DNA of 64,000 bases, taken from Cryoendolithus antarcticus (lineage: Eukaryota; Ascomycota; Dothideomycetes; Cladosporiales; Cladosporiaceae). The DNA lies in the NCBI GenBank assembly GCA_002077065.1, contig NAJO01000001.1:744001-808000 (forward strand), in the 5' to 3' direction. Shown here piece by piece: positions 1 through 12,943 of this stretch. Each line of letters begins with the position of its first letter. The stretch's first letter is position 1. The translations under genes and the position numbers were made by a program. Below the pieces are notes generated by a model. It was not told the origin of the DNA and did not search any database. It was given only the letters and a program-made list of their open reading frames with translations.

Positions 1-289
1 CAGGCTGTGCAGTGAGGTCAACATAGCTCGACATCAAGATAAATTACAGATTTGGTGGTGGAGTGGAAGCAGAAGTCGAACGGAGCAGATGGAGATCGAG
101 CAGCTGCCAAGCGATTAGCGTGGCGATTTCGCGAGCACAGCTTTAGACGGCGTAGAGGGAACGTGGACTTGCTTGCGGGCACTGACAGCACTTGACAACC
201 ACCCGGTTGGACCACCTAGATTGAAATTGGACGAAGACGTGACTGCATCTCATCTGCATTCGGCTCGTCGAGTGGCTATATCGCCGCAC

Positions 290-1508
290 TTATTGCCCAC
301 TTCCCGCCCCCGGCGTATCATCAATCTTGAAAACATACTTGACAGCACTCGCCTTGCCCTCCTTCAGGTTCTTCAATGCCTGCTCCACGCCCCCAAGTCC
401 ACCAGGCACGACCTCCTGCGGCTGCGCCTTGAACCAACCTTCCTCTAATCCTTTACTCAGATACCTCGACCACACAAAGCCAAAGTCCTTCAGGTCGCCG
501 TGTACGTCGCCGACTCTCGTTGTAGACTTCTCGACCGTGTCCGCGAAGCCGGGGTAGTCTTTGCCAGGGAGAACAAAGGTGACCTGGCCCTTAGGGTCGA
601 TGACTTTTGTGAAGTTCTCGACAGAACCTTTCTCGGAGACCGCGTCGAAGCCATGTAGTAGAGGAGCGCCGTTGAGAGCGGATTTGATGGACGAGACGAC
701 GTGCTCGTCACCTTTGCGGTAGTCGATCAGGACGTCACCCTTGGACTTATCGAGAAACTGCTCGACGTGAGATGCAGCCTTGCCAGCAATCGTGATCAGA
801 GGGTGGATGTTTGATTTGATAGCCAGCTGCAAGGCATATGAGCCGACTGAGGACGAGGCACCGTAGATGACTAGAGGCGTCTTGCTGCTGTCCTTCGAAG
901 CCGGAAGCCAAGGCTCGGGCAGACCGAGACGAGCGTAGAGACCTACTGCTGCTGTCAAAGCAGCGAGTGGGATTGCAGCGCCCTCGGAGAAGCTGATGTT
1001 CTTGGGCAGGTGGAAGGTGGTGTGTTTCCAGGAGAGCGCGTACTCGGCGTAGGAGCCGCCTGGTGCCATCATTTCGTGGAAAGCCATTACTCTGTCGCCT
1101 TTCTTGAACTCGACTACATTCTCGCCGACCTCGTGGACAATGCCGGAGACGTCGTCGCCCTGATCGTAGTCAGTATGCGAATTGTCTCGGCCGGACGTGG
1201 CAGTAGCATACCTGGTTCGCCACGCCCTTCTCACCCATCCATTCTGGTCGCTTCCTGTTAGTGTGTTAGTCCCAGAACTATAGGACTTGACCTTTCCTAC
1301 CAGGGACTTTCCAGTCTTTCGGGTTCGAGCCGCTGTAGATAACTTTCGTCACGACCTGATCCGCATTGGGCTTCGGGATGGGCGAGTCCACGATCTTGAC
1401 CGAGGGTCCAGCTGAGACAATAGCTTCCTTCATGGTCGTGACTGAACGGAGGTGCTGTGAGAAGGAGGCAATTCGGGACGCGGTGGTGTGTTTGAGGGAT
1501 TGAAGCAT
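290..1508 (-). CDS. MDR-family zinc-type alcohol dehydrogenase-like / quinone oxidoreductase
   Basis: NAD(P)H-dependent oxidoreductase of the medium-chain dehydrogenase/reductase superfamily, in the subgroup lacking the structural zinc lobe. The N-terminal GroES-like part reads KEAIVSAGPSVKIVDSPIPK and SGSNPKDWK, continues with GDDVSGIVHEVG and FKKGDRV, and is followed by a Rossmann part with VIYGASSSVGSYALQLA. The last intron (1160-1211, GTATGC...CTGAC...CAG) is clear and joins ...GEKGVANQ to GDDVSG. An earlier intron lies between about 1310 and 1251, but its exact borders are unresolved because the strongest donor, at 1300, is out of phase. The start at 1508 gives an Arg/Ser-rich leader that could be a mitochondrial presequence; the alternative start at 1433 (MKEAIVS) matches the usual family start. 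The substrate cannot be inferred; this fold also includes trans-acting enoyl reductases. Confidence 0.8.
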
Positions 1509-2257
1509 AGGAGAAGCGCACACTCTGAGAATTATGAAGACTGCTGAGATTATGGATCTCGGATGTTGGACAGCCGTCAACGTCGCCAATAGTATATGGA
1601 GCCGCGCTGCAATGGCAATACGGTCGGCGATAACTTACATCCTGAGGCTGAATAATGCCATCCAGGGAGTGCGTTCGATGGCGTCATGTCAACTGCCGAG
1701 GGCATGGTGCAATCCTGTGAGCTCTACAGCAACACTTGTTTGCTTCGAAGTCCGCACTGATTCGGCAGCAACTGCGAGCGTTGTCACGTACAAGGTATGC
1801 GCTACACTGCTGGGAATGTTCTAGTCGTACAAGCCTAGGTCTTCCGGCGAGTCCGGCACATAGCACGGAAACCAGTGTTATGGTGTGTAGGGTCCAAAAG
1901 GGTCTCTCGCGACAGAAATTCGAAGGTCGGCGGCGTGATCCAGACGCCCGCTCTCGTGAGAGGGACGAGCAATGGACCTCAGACAGATTTCATGGTTGAC
2001 ATGCGAAGTGCAGGACTATATGGCCGGATTCTGCAGTAGAAAAGTGCGCCCATAGCAACCGGCGCGGACCGCAACCTTGCAACCCTATTGCTGTTGACTT
2101 GCGTTTCACGCTAGTAATTTGCCAGTGACGCTTGACAGACGACACCTAAAGGCATTGGCATGTACGCTACGCTCACTCTGACAGCTCATATGAGGCATCG
2201 CATAGCCAGGAGACTCACAGCCATATTGCGGCTACACATCCCACACCACCCACGGCC
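1509..2257. other. Intergenic region, shared promoter side
   Basis: This lies between the divergent oxidoreductase and kinesin genes and should hold both promoters. All open frames here are short and low-complexity in composition, and none resembles a known protein. I see no RNA gene or repeat. Confidence 0.5.
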
Positions 2258-5200
2258 ATGTCTGGTCCACCCACAGATGGCGCGTCCAGCATCAACGTCA
2301 CGGTCCGCGTGAGGCCCTTCACGATACGAGAGGCAGCGCAGCTCTCGCGCATGGAAGATGGACCTCTATTCCTGGGAGATGGCTCGCTTGCTGCGGTGCC
2401 GGCACCGCTACTCAAAGCAAAGGGGATACGGCCGGTCATAAAGGTGGTGGACGAGAAGTGCTTGTCAGTGGTGTATATGCACGGTGAGATGATACTACGG
2501 GTCGACTGACAGTCTTGGCAGAGTCTTCGATCCTCCAGAAGAGCAGGCTGTACAGCGCTTCGGTCGCGGTGGCATGGGCCAGGGCAAGCGCTCGAAAGAT
2601 GCCACATTTGGCTTCGACCGAGTGTTTGACGAAAACACAACACAAGGCGACGTGTACGAGGCGACCACGAAGGGATTGCTGGACTCCGTGTTGGACGGCT
2701 ATAATGCCACAGTCTTCGCATATGGCGCTACAGGGTGCGGCAAGACACACACGATCACCGGGACCGCGCAGGCACCGGGTATCATCTTTCTCACAATGCA
2801 AGAGCTGTTTGAGCGAGTGGAGGATCTGAAGACGGACAAGTTCTCGGAAATCACCTTGTCATACTTGGAGATCTACAATGAGACGATCCGGGATCTGCTC
2901 GCAACACCCGGTGCGGGAGGCAAGCAGGGGCTGATGCTACGCGAGGATGCGAATCAGGCGGTTTCAGTGGCAGGGTTGTCCTCTCACAACCCGCAGAATG
3001 TTGCAGAGGTCATGGACATGGTCATTCGAGGAAATGCTGCGCGAACTCAATCGCCGACGGAAGCCAACGCGACATCATCCCGATCACATGCAGTACTACA
3101 GGTGAATATTTCGCTGAAGTCTCGAGATGCCAGCGTCCACGAGCCAGTGACCATGGCTACGCTCAGCATCATCGACTTGGCAGGCTCCGAGCGGGCATCT
3201 GCCACCAAGAACCGAGGTGAGCGTCTGATGGAAGGCGCAAACATCAACAAATCCCTACTTGCGCTCGGAAGCTGCATAAACGCCCTTTGCGACCCTCGGA
3301 AGAAGAACCACGTCCCCTACCGGAACTCCAAACTCACCCGCCTTCTAAAGTTCTCGCTGGGTGGCAACTGCAGAACAGTAATGATCGTCTGCGTCTCGCC
3401 CTCCAGCCAGCACTACGATGAAACGCAGAACACGCTCCGCTACGCCAACCGCGCCAAGAACATCCAGACCAAGAGCGTGCGAAATGTCTATAATGTGGAT
3501 CGCCACGTCAAGGACTACCTGAAGAAGATTGATGAACAGATGAGTCGGATCAATGAGCTTACCGCGATGCAGAAGCAGTATGAGGAGATGGCTTTCGTCA
3601 AGTTTCGCAAAGCTGAGGCGAAACGAGCGGAGATTGCACATGATGGTGTGCAGCGTATACGGCTTGCTTACGATCACTCTGCGCCTGAGCGGCAAGATCG
3701 GATCAACAACGTTCGTCGGCTACGTCAGGTCGAGCGCAGGATCGGAGCGATCAGTGGCTGGATCGGTGCTTTCGATCAAGTCTGCGAGGCGAGAGAAGAG
3801 GAGGATGCACCAAAGTCGATGCTAGCGATGCGCAAAACCGCACAAGGAATTCTCGTCGAGCTGGAGGGCAGCCGACAACACTACCACCAACGCCTGAATA
3901 AGAGCAATTGGTGCCGAGCGATTGACACAGCGCTTCAAGATGGCCTGCGCCAATTGTCTGGCGTCGATGGTGCGCCTGGAGATGGTCCTGAGGAGAGTCT
4001 GAAGAAGGAGACCGAGCTGTTGAAGGGCAGAATGGAGATTGATGTTCATTTGGCGACCATTGAGCAGGAGAAGGCGCAGGATGGGCTTATGCAAGTGCTG
4101 CTGAATGCCCATTTCGGAACTATCGCGATCCTGAATCAGATCTTGCAGATGAGTGAGGAGGAGGCTGTGCAGGCTGCGAGGAGTGTGCTGGGCAAAGTCC
4201 TGCTGAGCTGCACAGAGAGCGTCGGACAAGTCATCAAGCCTGATGGCGGACTTGTGATTACTGAAGCTGTGCCACCGACTCGAGGCGGCACCCCCAGGAA
4301 ACGCAAACAGGTCCCCTTGGCGGGCCCAAGTCCAGCGAAGCTCAAGTTCCGGCCTTCAGCTGTGCCCACGCATATGGTCGACTCGCCGCATCTGACCTCA
4401 AGTCCTGCATCACGGCCAATGGGCTCGCCTAGGCGGCGGGTCAAGCTTGGTGGTGCGAGGAGAGGCGTGGTGATGACTGGGACGCCGAAGAAGAAGAGCC
4501 CGACGAAGAAGCGTGCTGTGAGGTGGCGGGATGAGAAGGCTGATGGCGAGGGCGCTCTGCCGTTAGCGGACTTTCAGGCGACACCCAAGTGGGAGGGGAG
4601 CAGTCCTGCTTTGCCTGAAGATCAATCGGGCCAGTCAGATGAGGCTACGCAGCTCTCGCAACCAGCAGCCATTGACTACACCAACCCCGCCACTTCATCG
4701 AGCCCAGTACCAGTACCACCACAGCCCTCCTCAGACCTTCGCAAATCAAGCAGCGGCCGCTTCGCCACTGGCTTTCTCTCGAAACGCTCAGATGGCTCTC
4801 CAGCTCCTCCGCCACCCACGCTGACTCTAGGGAACTTCTCCAGCGAAGACGAGACTAGTCCTCTCCGTGAACGAGCCGCTAACACCGCTCCACGACCATC
4901 TACGCTGAGTCAGAACACCCTCCCGCAGTCGCAAGAGCACTCCGATGACGCTTCTTCGGCGTCTGAAAACGACCACCCACTCGACAAACTCAACCCCTCA
5001 GACCTGCGCACAGCGCTTTCCCGTCGACCATCCCAGAATCGCACATCCCTGAATCCCTCGCACCCGCGGTCCCGTGATCACGAATCTCTTCAGCGCCGCC
5101 GCTCACCTACCGCAACCTCGCCGCCTTCCCTCCACCCCTCAAATTCCTCCAACGGCAACGCAGAAAGTATCTTCTCCGCCTCCCACGCTCGCCGAATGGT

Positions 5201-5441
5201 GAAGTCCGAGCGCGAAGAGGCGCTACGAAGTGTGCTCAGCCCGAGATCAGCGCCTGTAGGGAAGGTTGCTGGAGGAGGCGTGAGAAGGAGCATGATGGTT
5301 GAGGGGACGCCGAAGGAGGGGATGGAGGGACCAAGGAGGCATGTGAGGGTTAGTAGTGTGGTGCCGGGGAGCGCGAATCGCGTGCCTGGGCCTGTGGGAG
5401 CGGGTGGTGGAGGGGTGGGCGGAAAAGCTGCTTGGCGGTAG
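2258..5441 (+). CDS. KIP3: Kinesin-8 family motor protein (Kip3/KIF18 type)
   Basis: Plus-end-directed, microtubule-depolymerising kinesin that controls spindle and cytoplasmic microtubule length. Two exons (2258-2463, 2522-5441) encode about 1041 residues. The intron, GTCAGT...CTGAC...CAG, restores the reading ...CLVFDPPEE. The motor domain covers about residues 10-385: P-loop GATGCGKTHT near 137-146, switch I NATSSRSH near 251-258, switch II DLAGSER near 287-293, then a neck and a helical region. The opening TVRVRPFTIREAAQL and the long insertion before FDRVFDE are typical of fungal kinesin-8. The C-terminal third is basic and rich in Ser/Pro, as expected for a microtubule-binding, phospho-regulated tail. 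The family assignment is strong; the symbol is by analogy with yeast. Confidence 0.93.
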
Positions 5442-7044
5442 GGATGGAAGTTGGTGTCGTCAAAGAGTGTAGACGATCGAGAGTCTCGTAGACCTGGGAT
5501 AGATTGGGACGTCAGCCGGCAAGCTGTACGATATTGGCGTTCCGATCATTCGCTAAGGTAATTAATTGGGTGCAACGCATAGCATAGCGGAAGCAATGAG
5601 GGACCTTGACGACGTTGTTTAGCTACGGTGCGATTGTCCCAAGCTGGACTGCTGACTCTCCACACGCGATAATCACGTTCTCTGACGGCTAGAGGTGTCC
5701 CAGCTGGTGGCTTGGGCACAGTCAAGTGTGCTACCCTGCAAGGCCCTTGCGGGAGCTCGTATTCATCGCAAAATGACGGCGCTTTGAAGGTAAACCCACT
5801 GCAAATGGGGCAAGGAGATTCGTGGACCATAACCCGGTGGCGGGTGCAGCGGGTTGATCGGTCACAGCCATTTGGACGCATGCAGCGGAGGAGTCATCCG
5901 GGTCATTATGTGGGGAACTAAGACAGGCGGATACCCTGTGCAGGAAGACTATAGAGTGTTTGACAGTGATGACGAAGACCATCGGCTTGATGCTGACGGT
6001 CTGCGAACTGCTCAACTCGACGTGTACCTCGCGGACGCCCTTTGCATGTATGAGCATGCTAAGATGGATTCATGAAGTCACGCAAGATGTAGTCGTCCAC
6101 ATCTCACACACGACATGAACGAGGAACGCTTTCGTTCGATGACTCCGGGTCCCCAAATCTCTTGCCACGAGAGAGTATGTACTCGAATCGATGGAATCGT
6201 CTTCCTCCCGACTCTCCCGCGATACCAGTCCATATCAATGATAGTAACAGCCCTTACAATCGTTACTATCTTGTGTTCCCTGAGTGTGGAATTGTTGGTC
6301 TATGTAGAGTCGGACATAGCTTAACACAAGTAGCTGCTGCCATGCATTGAGCAGGAGAGTCTGTACTTGCTTGACGATATGTCTGGACCAGCAGCCCGGG
6401 AAATCACGGTGAGCAGAATACGCGTAGATGTCATCGATATGCTCGGACGCCTTGGGGCTCAGTACGTACGCGATCAGACCATGATTCCCATGTGTAGTCT
6501 TAACTCGATTCTTGGTCTGACACATGAGCTGTATGCGCCGTCGTCGGTCACATGCAATTGTTGAACCATCGCCGCTCGACCGGTCCGCGGCCATGCTAGC
6601 CAATCGTAGTCTGTAGTGCAGAGTCGCCGACACTGATTACTGCAAACTGAATAACGGACCTGGTAGAGCACTTCGTCGAGAGCGTCTGTAACATACCATT
6701 GGCTCACAAGCGTCCAAGTCAAGCAATATCGATGGGAGAATTAGACTTGAGGTGACAGCAAGGTTTGCCAGAGAAACCTCTCCGTCAACGCACCACACAG
6801 ATAATGCAGTATCTGCGCCTGGCTACTTAAACGCATAGACCTGTGAGTACTTCGCATGGACTGTTCTGTGTATCCAGGTGACTGAAGTGGTCCGAGGCCA
6901 AACGCAGTACTGTCCCGCGCACATTCGGCTGCACTCTTGCCGTGGTGTGAACCCGATCTTGCTCTCAGAGACGATACTGCACTTCTGGAGATGACTAGCC
7001 AGATCAAGCAGCGGTTTCGAGATCCTTGAATAGCAAGAGCCGTA
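5442..7044. other. Intergenic region without recognisable gene
   Basis: About 1.6 kb between kinesin-8 and the NLR 3' end. Several open frames of 60-160 codons occur on both strands, but none has a recognisable domain and they overlap one another. Part of the right side (about 6.75-7.04 kb) could belong to an extended 3' end of the NLR, because a donor-like GTATGC occurs near its stop. Confidence 0.4.
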
Positions 7045-9563
7045 TTATCTAATAGGTAAGCACGCAACACATGCGAGTGGCGATGCTCCATCAAAGTGCG
7101 CACACGTACATGTACGTAAGATCCAGGGCCAAATTTGAAGACACTGTTGCCAGAAGCACATTGTTGCGGAGCATACCTTTTCAAGCGACAGCCAATCCTC
7201 GCCGGGCCGTGTTCGTGTAGCATATGCTTCGTTTGCCAGCTTGCCGTCGTGATATCGTATGAGCACGTCCCTCAGTCTATCAAGTGCACTGTCGGCAGTG
7301 TCTTGTACATGCTCGCGAAAGTCCGCCGCCAGCCTGACTGTATTGCCGATCGACGTTTCAAGCCTACTGACGTCCCAGGTGTAGTTCGCGGGACTCAGTC
7401 GAACAAGTCTCACCTGCGCGCTCAGCAGCTTCTGGAACGTCTTGAGCTCGTCGCAACCTTCAACCCAGGCCGTAGCCGCGTCCTTGCGATGTCGGAAGAC
7501 GTAGTCGTATGCGGTCCTATGTATCCAGTTGAGAAGTTGCGCGTCGTAGGAGGCGAGCATATTTAGTCCGCTCTGGTCATGGGCACTTCCCTCAGACTCT
7601 GGAAGTTCGATCAGACCTTTGATTCTTACCAGGACATGCTTCTTGGCCTGAGCGCACTGCGCGACAAATTGACCAAGCTTTCAGAGGTCTTGTCAGTCGT
7701 AGCAGCTGCGATCGTAGCTACACTTAAGCCCATGTGAGTGCTCCTCCTCATACAATACATTGCTCGAAAGTAGAAAGCCAAACTGTGCTGGTACTCGGGA
7801 TCCACCTCACCGGTTATACTCGCTATAAGGTTGTGTATCTCCAACGGCATTCGGACCAGTCGATTGCGCAGCATTACTTTGTTATCGCCCTCTGTATGCC
7901 CTTTCATCAGTGAATCTGTCACAAGCATTGCCCATAAAAAGACACCACTGCTCTTGTTTACTACATCTCTGGCAAAGGCGCCCGTCAGAGCGCATGAGGC
8001 CGCGCCCCGCAGAACACACGACGCCGTGCACAGCTTGGTGTAAACGTACCGGTGAATGCCTTCGAGACTGAGATCCTCAAGCCGCAGACCAGGCAAGGAC
8101 GACAACCTGTGCGCCAGGATCGTCTCTGGGCGACTGGCGATACACATCTTGCGCATGGTGCCACTGGCAAGGACGAACATAACCTCAAGCAACTGATCGT
8201 AGTCACCTTCAAGCTCGTCAAGCCCGTCAATTACCATGAAGACGCGCACATTATGCAAGAGTCGGAGTGCTTTTCGAATAGCTCCTAGAAGATTCCCCTC
8301 CGTCCACACGGGGAAATTGCCATAGAACGAAGCCAGCTTATCGACGACACGGGATCTCGCACGGCACAGCTGGTGCAGAATCGATCGTAGCAAGCCAGTG
8401 ATGTGGGTTTGGAGCCACGAACCCGCACGCCAGAAGAAGCACCCCACTTTGATGTACGCCTGATTTCCAGCCCACGACTCCAGGGCTTCGTCAAGGCGTC
8501 GGTCGCCATTGATGAACGCCATCAGCGTAGACTTCCCTGATCCAGCTTTGCCACTGACCCAGTAGGTGGATTGATTACTGTGTAGCCACTGACGGAGCGT
8601 CACTCGGGATAACGCGTGACCACTAGTGCGTTGTTGATCGTACGACTTGTCAAAGACCCAATCATACGTTCTAGCCAAGGCAGACTTGATCGATGCCTCG
8701 CGGCGTTCCATATCCTCGAAGTGCAGACTCTTGAGGAAGCTTTCACGCTGACGCATCTCATTTGCCGATGCTAGGTCCCCTCGAACCGCGGTAGTGGCTT
8801 CATGCATATCGTGCTGCAGACGATCATGCCCACCAGTCACGCGAAGCTGCAACTGCGACAGTTGGTCAATTGTCTCACTATGGGCTATGGTAACTTGGCT
8901 ACAGGTCTGACCGTGTTGCGCAGCTGAGGAGGTGGCCATCTCCGACAAACGGTCAATTGTCTCAGCATGCTTCGATGCTGCGGCATCTACTGTCTGCTTG
9001 ATACCCGCCCTGATATCGGTGTGGAGCGAGCCAATGTCGCCGCGATTCTGAACATGTTGAGCAGTTGCAGAAGTAGCCATCTGAGCTAAGCGATCGGTGG
9101 TCTCTGCATGCCTGATCACAGCATCGTCCAGAAGCTGCTGGACTTTGACGCCCATGTCAGCGCTCAATGCTAGATCGAGTAACCTTTGATAGTCTTTCAA
9201 CGCATTGGCGAGCTTCTCGATGGTTTTTCTGCTCCTCATTGCTCGCATCGAAACGCGAAAGACCGAGGCCTTCCCAGAGGCAGCGCCCTTGACGTGCTGC
9301 AACACTGCGAATAACTCATCGCCGGTTCCGCTACACTTGATGCCTACTTCATTGATTCGACGACCGCCCGCAGTACTGGAAGGCGTGCTAGGCAGGATCT
9401 TCTGTATGTGCTTCAACTCTTTGAAGTAGCGTTCTAGCTGCGTAATATTATCAGTAGCACCGTTGTCCCGGATCTCTTTGCAGATCCGAAGGGCCTCAAC
9501 GCCAAATTGCAGGAATTGAGCGGACGCAGCGGCTACGCCCAGCACCACTAGGGCCTCCGCCAT
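7045..9563 (-). CDS. NACHT-domain STAND NTPase (fungal NLR-like protein)
   Basis: Fungal NLR-like signalling NTPase; such proteins commonly act in non-self recognition or programmed cell death. An N-terminal helical domain (about residues 5-135) resembles the N-terminal domains that precede fungal NACHT proteins. It is followed by a helical linker with three imperfect repeats of the HAETIDRLSEMATSSAAQH type (residues 152-170, 199-217, 228-240). The NACHT domain has Walker A GKAGSGKST at 338-346 and Walker B VFMVIDGLDE at 441-450. After it comes LLNWIHRTAYDYVF, the segment usually found downstream of fungal NACHT modules. The reading frame changes near 7.7 kb. A 44-nt intron (7678-7721, GTAGCT...CTGAC...AAAG) joins MGLS to LGQFVAQ in phase and gives 824 residues; a frameshift is the alternative. 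No C-terminal WD, ANK or TPR repeats are visible. The 3' end is uncertain. Confidence 0.8.
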
Positions 9564-11710
9564 GCTTGATGGCGTCCTGAGGGCCTATACTGCGCTCCGC
9601 TCACGAGTGAGGGGCACGAACGTGCCTACGAGAGTATTTGCTGGAACAGCCTTTACGCTGCAGCTGGATCTGGATGATGCGCCCAGCTAGCACCACACCA
9701 CATTGAGTGTCAGTGAGAAGCCATCTGACATGCACCAATGAATGGGGTCCCAAGGATCCTCGACATCGACCCTGTTGACCCTGACGCGATTGTGGCCTAT
9801 AGCTTCGTAGGATTCGAGATCGTCCTTGAGAAATGCGTTCTCAAGGTCAATCTGCTACGAGTCGTGCTGTCGATTCGGGCCGGTTCACGTCACGCTCCCA
9901 CGAGCTGAAGAAGAACGCACACAGCTGCTGCCTGCGAGCGGTAGAAACCGTTGGACTCGTGGAGCGCAGGACAAGATGACAGCAGTCCCGGCGAAGCATC
10001 TTGCGATGCTTTGTCAGAGGCACAGCCTCGCTGCCGTTCCATTATGCCTCGCCTGCGCCGGCGAACGAACGCCGCCTCGGCACATTCTCGGCACGTCGCC
10101 GTCACTCACGTTGGCAAGACTTGCGAACGCGTTGATTCTGTCGCATCATTTTCAAAGCAATGCGGCGCATCCAGGCAATCGCTGTCAGAGGCTGCGAGGA
10201 GATGACTGACACCTGGAAGCGCTCCGATCAGCCGAGTGTTCTGCGGTGCCCCTGCGATGGCCCTCCGATACCTCTGCGTCCGCGATGCGACTTGAATTGA
10301 CGGGCCGATGCGACGCCGCTGGCTGCTCTGTAGATCTCCAAACGCTTCGAAGCTGGTGTAAGCAGCAGGAGCGAAGTGCGACGGTCGCACTTGCCATCTG
10401 TCTGCCAGACCTTCGCAAGCGGTACCGTATGCTGGTCCTGAATCTACGCAGGCGCTACAGCTACGAGCAAAGTCCATACCAGTAAGTGAACGTCCAAGAT
10501 TGAGTGCTATCGACGCTTGAAATTATTTGATCTGCCATCGCCCATGTCACGAGCGCCATAGTTGGAAATGTAAAGTGGAGCAGTTGGACATACACCATAT
10601 ACCACGGTTTATAAGGCGCATAGCTCTCAAAGTGTCTGCATATCTATGTATACTTGGGCTACGCTTGAATTGAATGGACGACTCTTCTGCTACGTCGCGT
10701 TGATATATTTACCTTCTCTTGAGAGCGTGAGATACTCTTACCCTAGATCTTGTTCATATCGTCCCGACGCGTTGATGCTGAGTGCCATGATCCTCTTTGT
10801 ATGATACTACTGCTAGCTATAAGCTCCTCGCATCTAGGACCAGCCGGTTCACGGCATACAGATCTGGGTCGAAAGTGGCAAGAAAGGAGCGGTAGCGGCG
10901 AGAGTTGGGAGAGCAATGCAACGAGCGAAGGGAATGTTTATATTTTGTCCTAGCACTTTGAGCCATTAAGTTACCGGAACACCTGCTGCTTAGGGCAAAT
11001 TGGGTTCAAGACGGAGTTAGAGACAAGCATCGCGAAAAATCCGAAGATAGTCGGAGCCGTGTTGTGCAGCTTGCGTTCGGCTGGGGAAAGGACTGATGCT
11101 GGAATCGGAAGAGGTGTAAGGCTACAAGCAATCACAAAAGTTTTTGTGCGATGGTCTGGACTGCAAATTATTGTGCTGTTCGGCATGCGCTTCTGTTCAG
11201 CATGCGCTCGATGATGCGCGGCAAACGTTAACGGAACGTGCTGCACGACAACCATGCCGGTCTGTATGTTGACTCCTGGAGCAGCAGCAGCTCACTTGCA
11301 CCTTAGGAGTCCCGGCTGCCTTGGCCTTGGAAGCGCATGCTGACGGGATCAAAAGTCGGATAGTCGCGGGCTGAATGCGGCCGTGCAGTTACATTAGATA
11401 ACGAGCTGTGTATGCATCGATCTTTCGATCTACGAGTAGGTCAGCAAGCGACACCATGCTTGAGGAAACGCACGATGCCCACCTTCGTTTAGCTTACTTC
11501 CTCTTACCGACACATGTCGGCACCTGCCTTGCTTGCTCCCACAAGGTGCGCTTCCGCCACCCCTGACGTGCTTGGCTACAGGATGCAGTGGCAGTCGAAG
11601 CTGCGGTTGCGGACACAAAGGCATGCACGGCCTAAGGGCCCACCTCAAGGCCAGGCCTGCTCTGAGTCCATGTCTATGCTTCCCAGAAATCACCACATCC
11701 GGTGAACTGC
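9564..11710. other. Long intergenic region without recognisable gene
   Basis: Over 2 kb upstream of the NLR start and downstream of Y14. Short open frames occur (for example at 9826-10209 and 10106-10477), but their products are Arg/Ser/Cys-rich and overlap on opposite strands, which is typical of non-coding GC-balanced DNA. No domain, tRNA or clear repeat was seen. An untranslated or lineage-specific gene cannot be excluded. Confidence 0.4.
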
Positions 11711-12252
11711 TCACTCGGCGTCACTCTCCTCGTCCTTCTCCCTCCTCGTCCCAGGGCTGCGACTGCGCCTCCTGTCCGGCTTCTTGCCACCTCGGGGCGC
11801 TCCAGCAGCCTTGCTAGGTGGCGGACGCACGAGCGCAAAGTCCACGTTGACCGTCTGCTCGAGCAGCTTCTCCCCATTCGCGCCCTCGATCGCAGCCTTA
11901 GCCTCGGCCAATGTCGGATACTCGATGAGGACGTAGCCCTGTGTCCGAACCGTGTCAGCACAGTGCCCTCGCAGTATGCGCTTCTCAAAGCAAGACAACC
12001 CACCTTCACATATCCCGTCCTCCGATCCAAGTTCATGTGCAAATTCTTCAGCTCCCCAAACTCCCCAAACAAGTCCTGGATGTCCTCCTCGGTCGCCTCC
12101 TCGTGCACGTTGGTGACAATGATGATCCATCCCTCGATGCTGCGGACTGCCGCTGCCTTGTCTGCGGTTTGGGTGTTGTTTGCAGTGGATGCGGACGATT
12201 TCGCGTCGACGGGGGAAGCGGGCGCGTCGATGTCCATCTCGGTGTCCGCCAT
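11711..12252 (-). CDS. RBM8A: RNA-binding protein Y14 (RBM8A), exon junction complex subunit
   Basis: Y14 pairs with Mago nashi in the exon junction complex, which is deposited on spliced mRNA in the nucleus. Two exons (12252-12004, 11938-11711) encode 158 residues. The 65-nt intron (GTGGGT...CTGAC...CAG) splits the RNP1 motif between RRTGYVK and GYVLIEY. A single RRM spans about residues 40-118, with RNP2-like WIIIVTNV, the Y14-typical [18 protein letters not shown], and [10 protein letters not shown] after the last strand. The C-terminus is Arg/Ser-rich ([12 protein letters not shown]), as in other Y14 proteins. The acidic N-terminus [11 protein letters not shown] is also typical. Budding yeast lacks this protein, so its presence fits an intron-rich filamentous fungus. 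Confidence 0.92.
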
Positions 12253-12943
12253 GATGCGCGAGTGTTGAGGTGCACTGGAGGGAGCGTGTAGTAGACGTGG
12301 AGTGCGGGTGTCGTGGTCGAGAAATGTTGGACCTCTCGCTATGAAACATCGAAGCTCAATTGCGCCAAGCTCCATAGGCGCGGCCGCTTTCCGCGGTGAG
12401 CGCCTCACACATCAAACCTCTCCTCTAAGGTGTGCTTCACTTACTATTCTACCAACTTCCTCGCTTTGCACTGACCGACGTCATTGGTGGAGAGTCGAGT
12501 CGACAGCAGCGATGGTAGTATGGCTAGGTATCGGCTGCACTCTCTTTACCACTACCGACCAAGTCGCTGGGCTGGAACCCCCGTCCAATCCTGCTCATAA
12601 TTCTTCACTTCCCTTCCTCCCACATACGCAAGCACCTCCCCTCCAGCTGCTCCTCCACCAGGCATCCCCACGAGATCTCTTCACGGAGAGCAGCCTGTCA
12701 GCGTCGCGTCTTGTGACCTGACTACGCTGTGAGCTGGAGCCGGTAGCAGCCATGCCTTCTGGTTTTGGCTGAGACGTGTTTGCGAGAATGAAAAGGACCT
12801 TCATAGTTCACACCATTGCCCGCCTCGGCGATGTGTTGGCGGGTGTGACTCCTTGCGTACCGACAAATCATTGCTGACTTGATGAGAACGGAGGCGGATG
12901 GAGTTGATGAGCTTCTTGGCGGGTATATGCATCTATGTATCTA

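Noticed and set aside
1319..1335. GGGTTCGAGCC resembling a tRNA T-loop
   Set aside because: It is the complement of the oxidoreductase coding segment SGSNPKDWK. No acceptor stem or anticodon arm can be folded around it.
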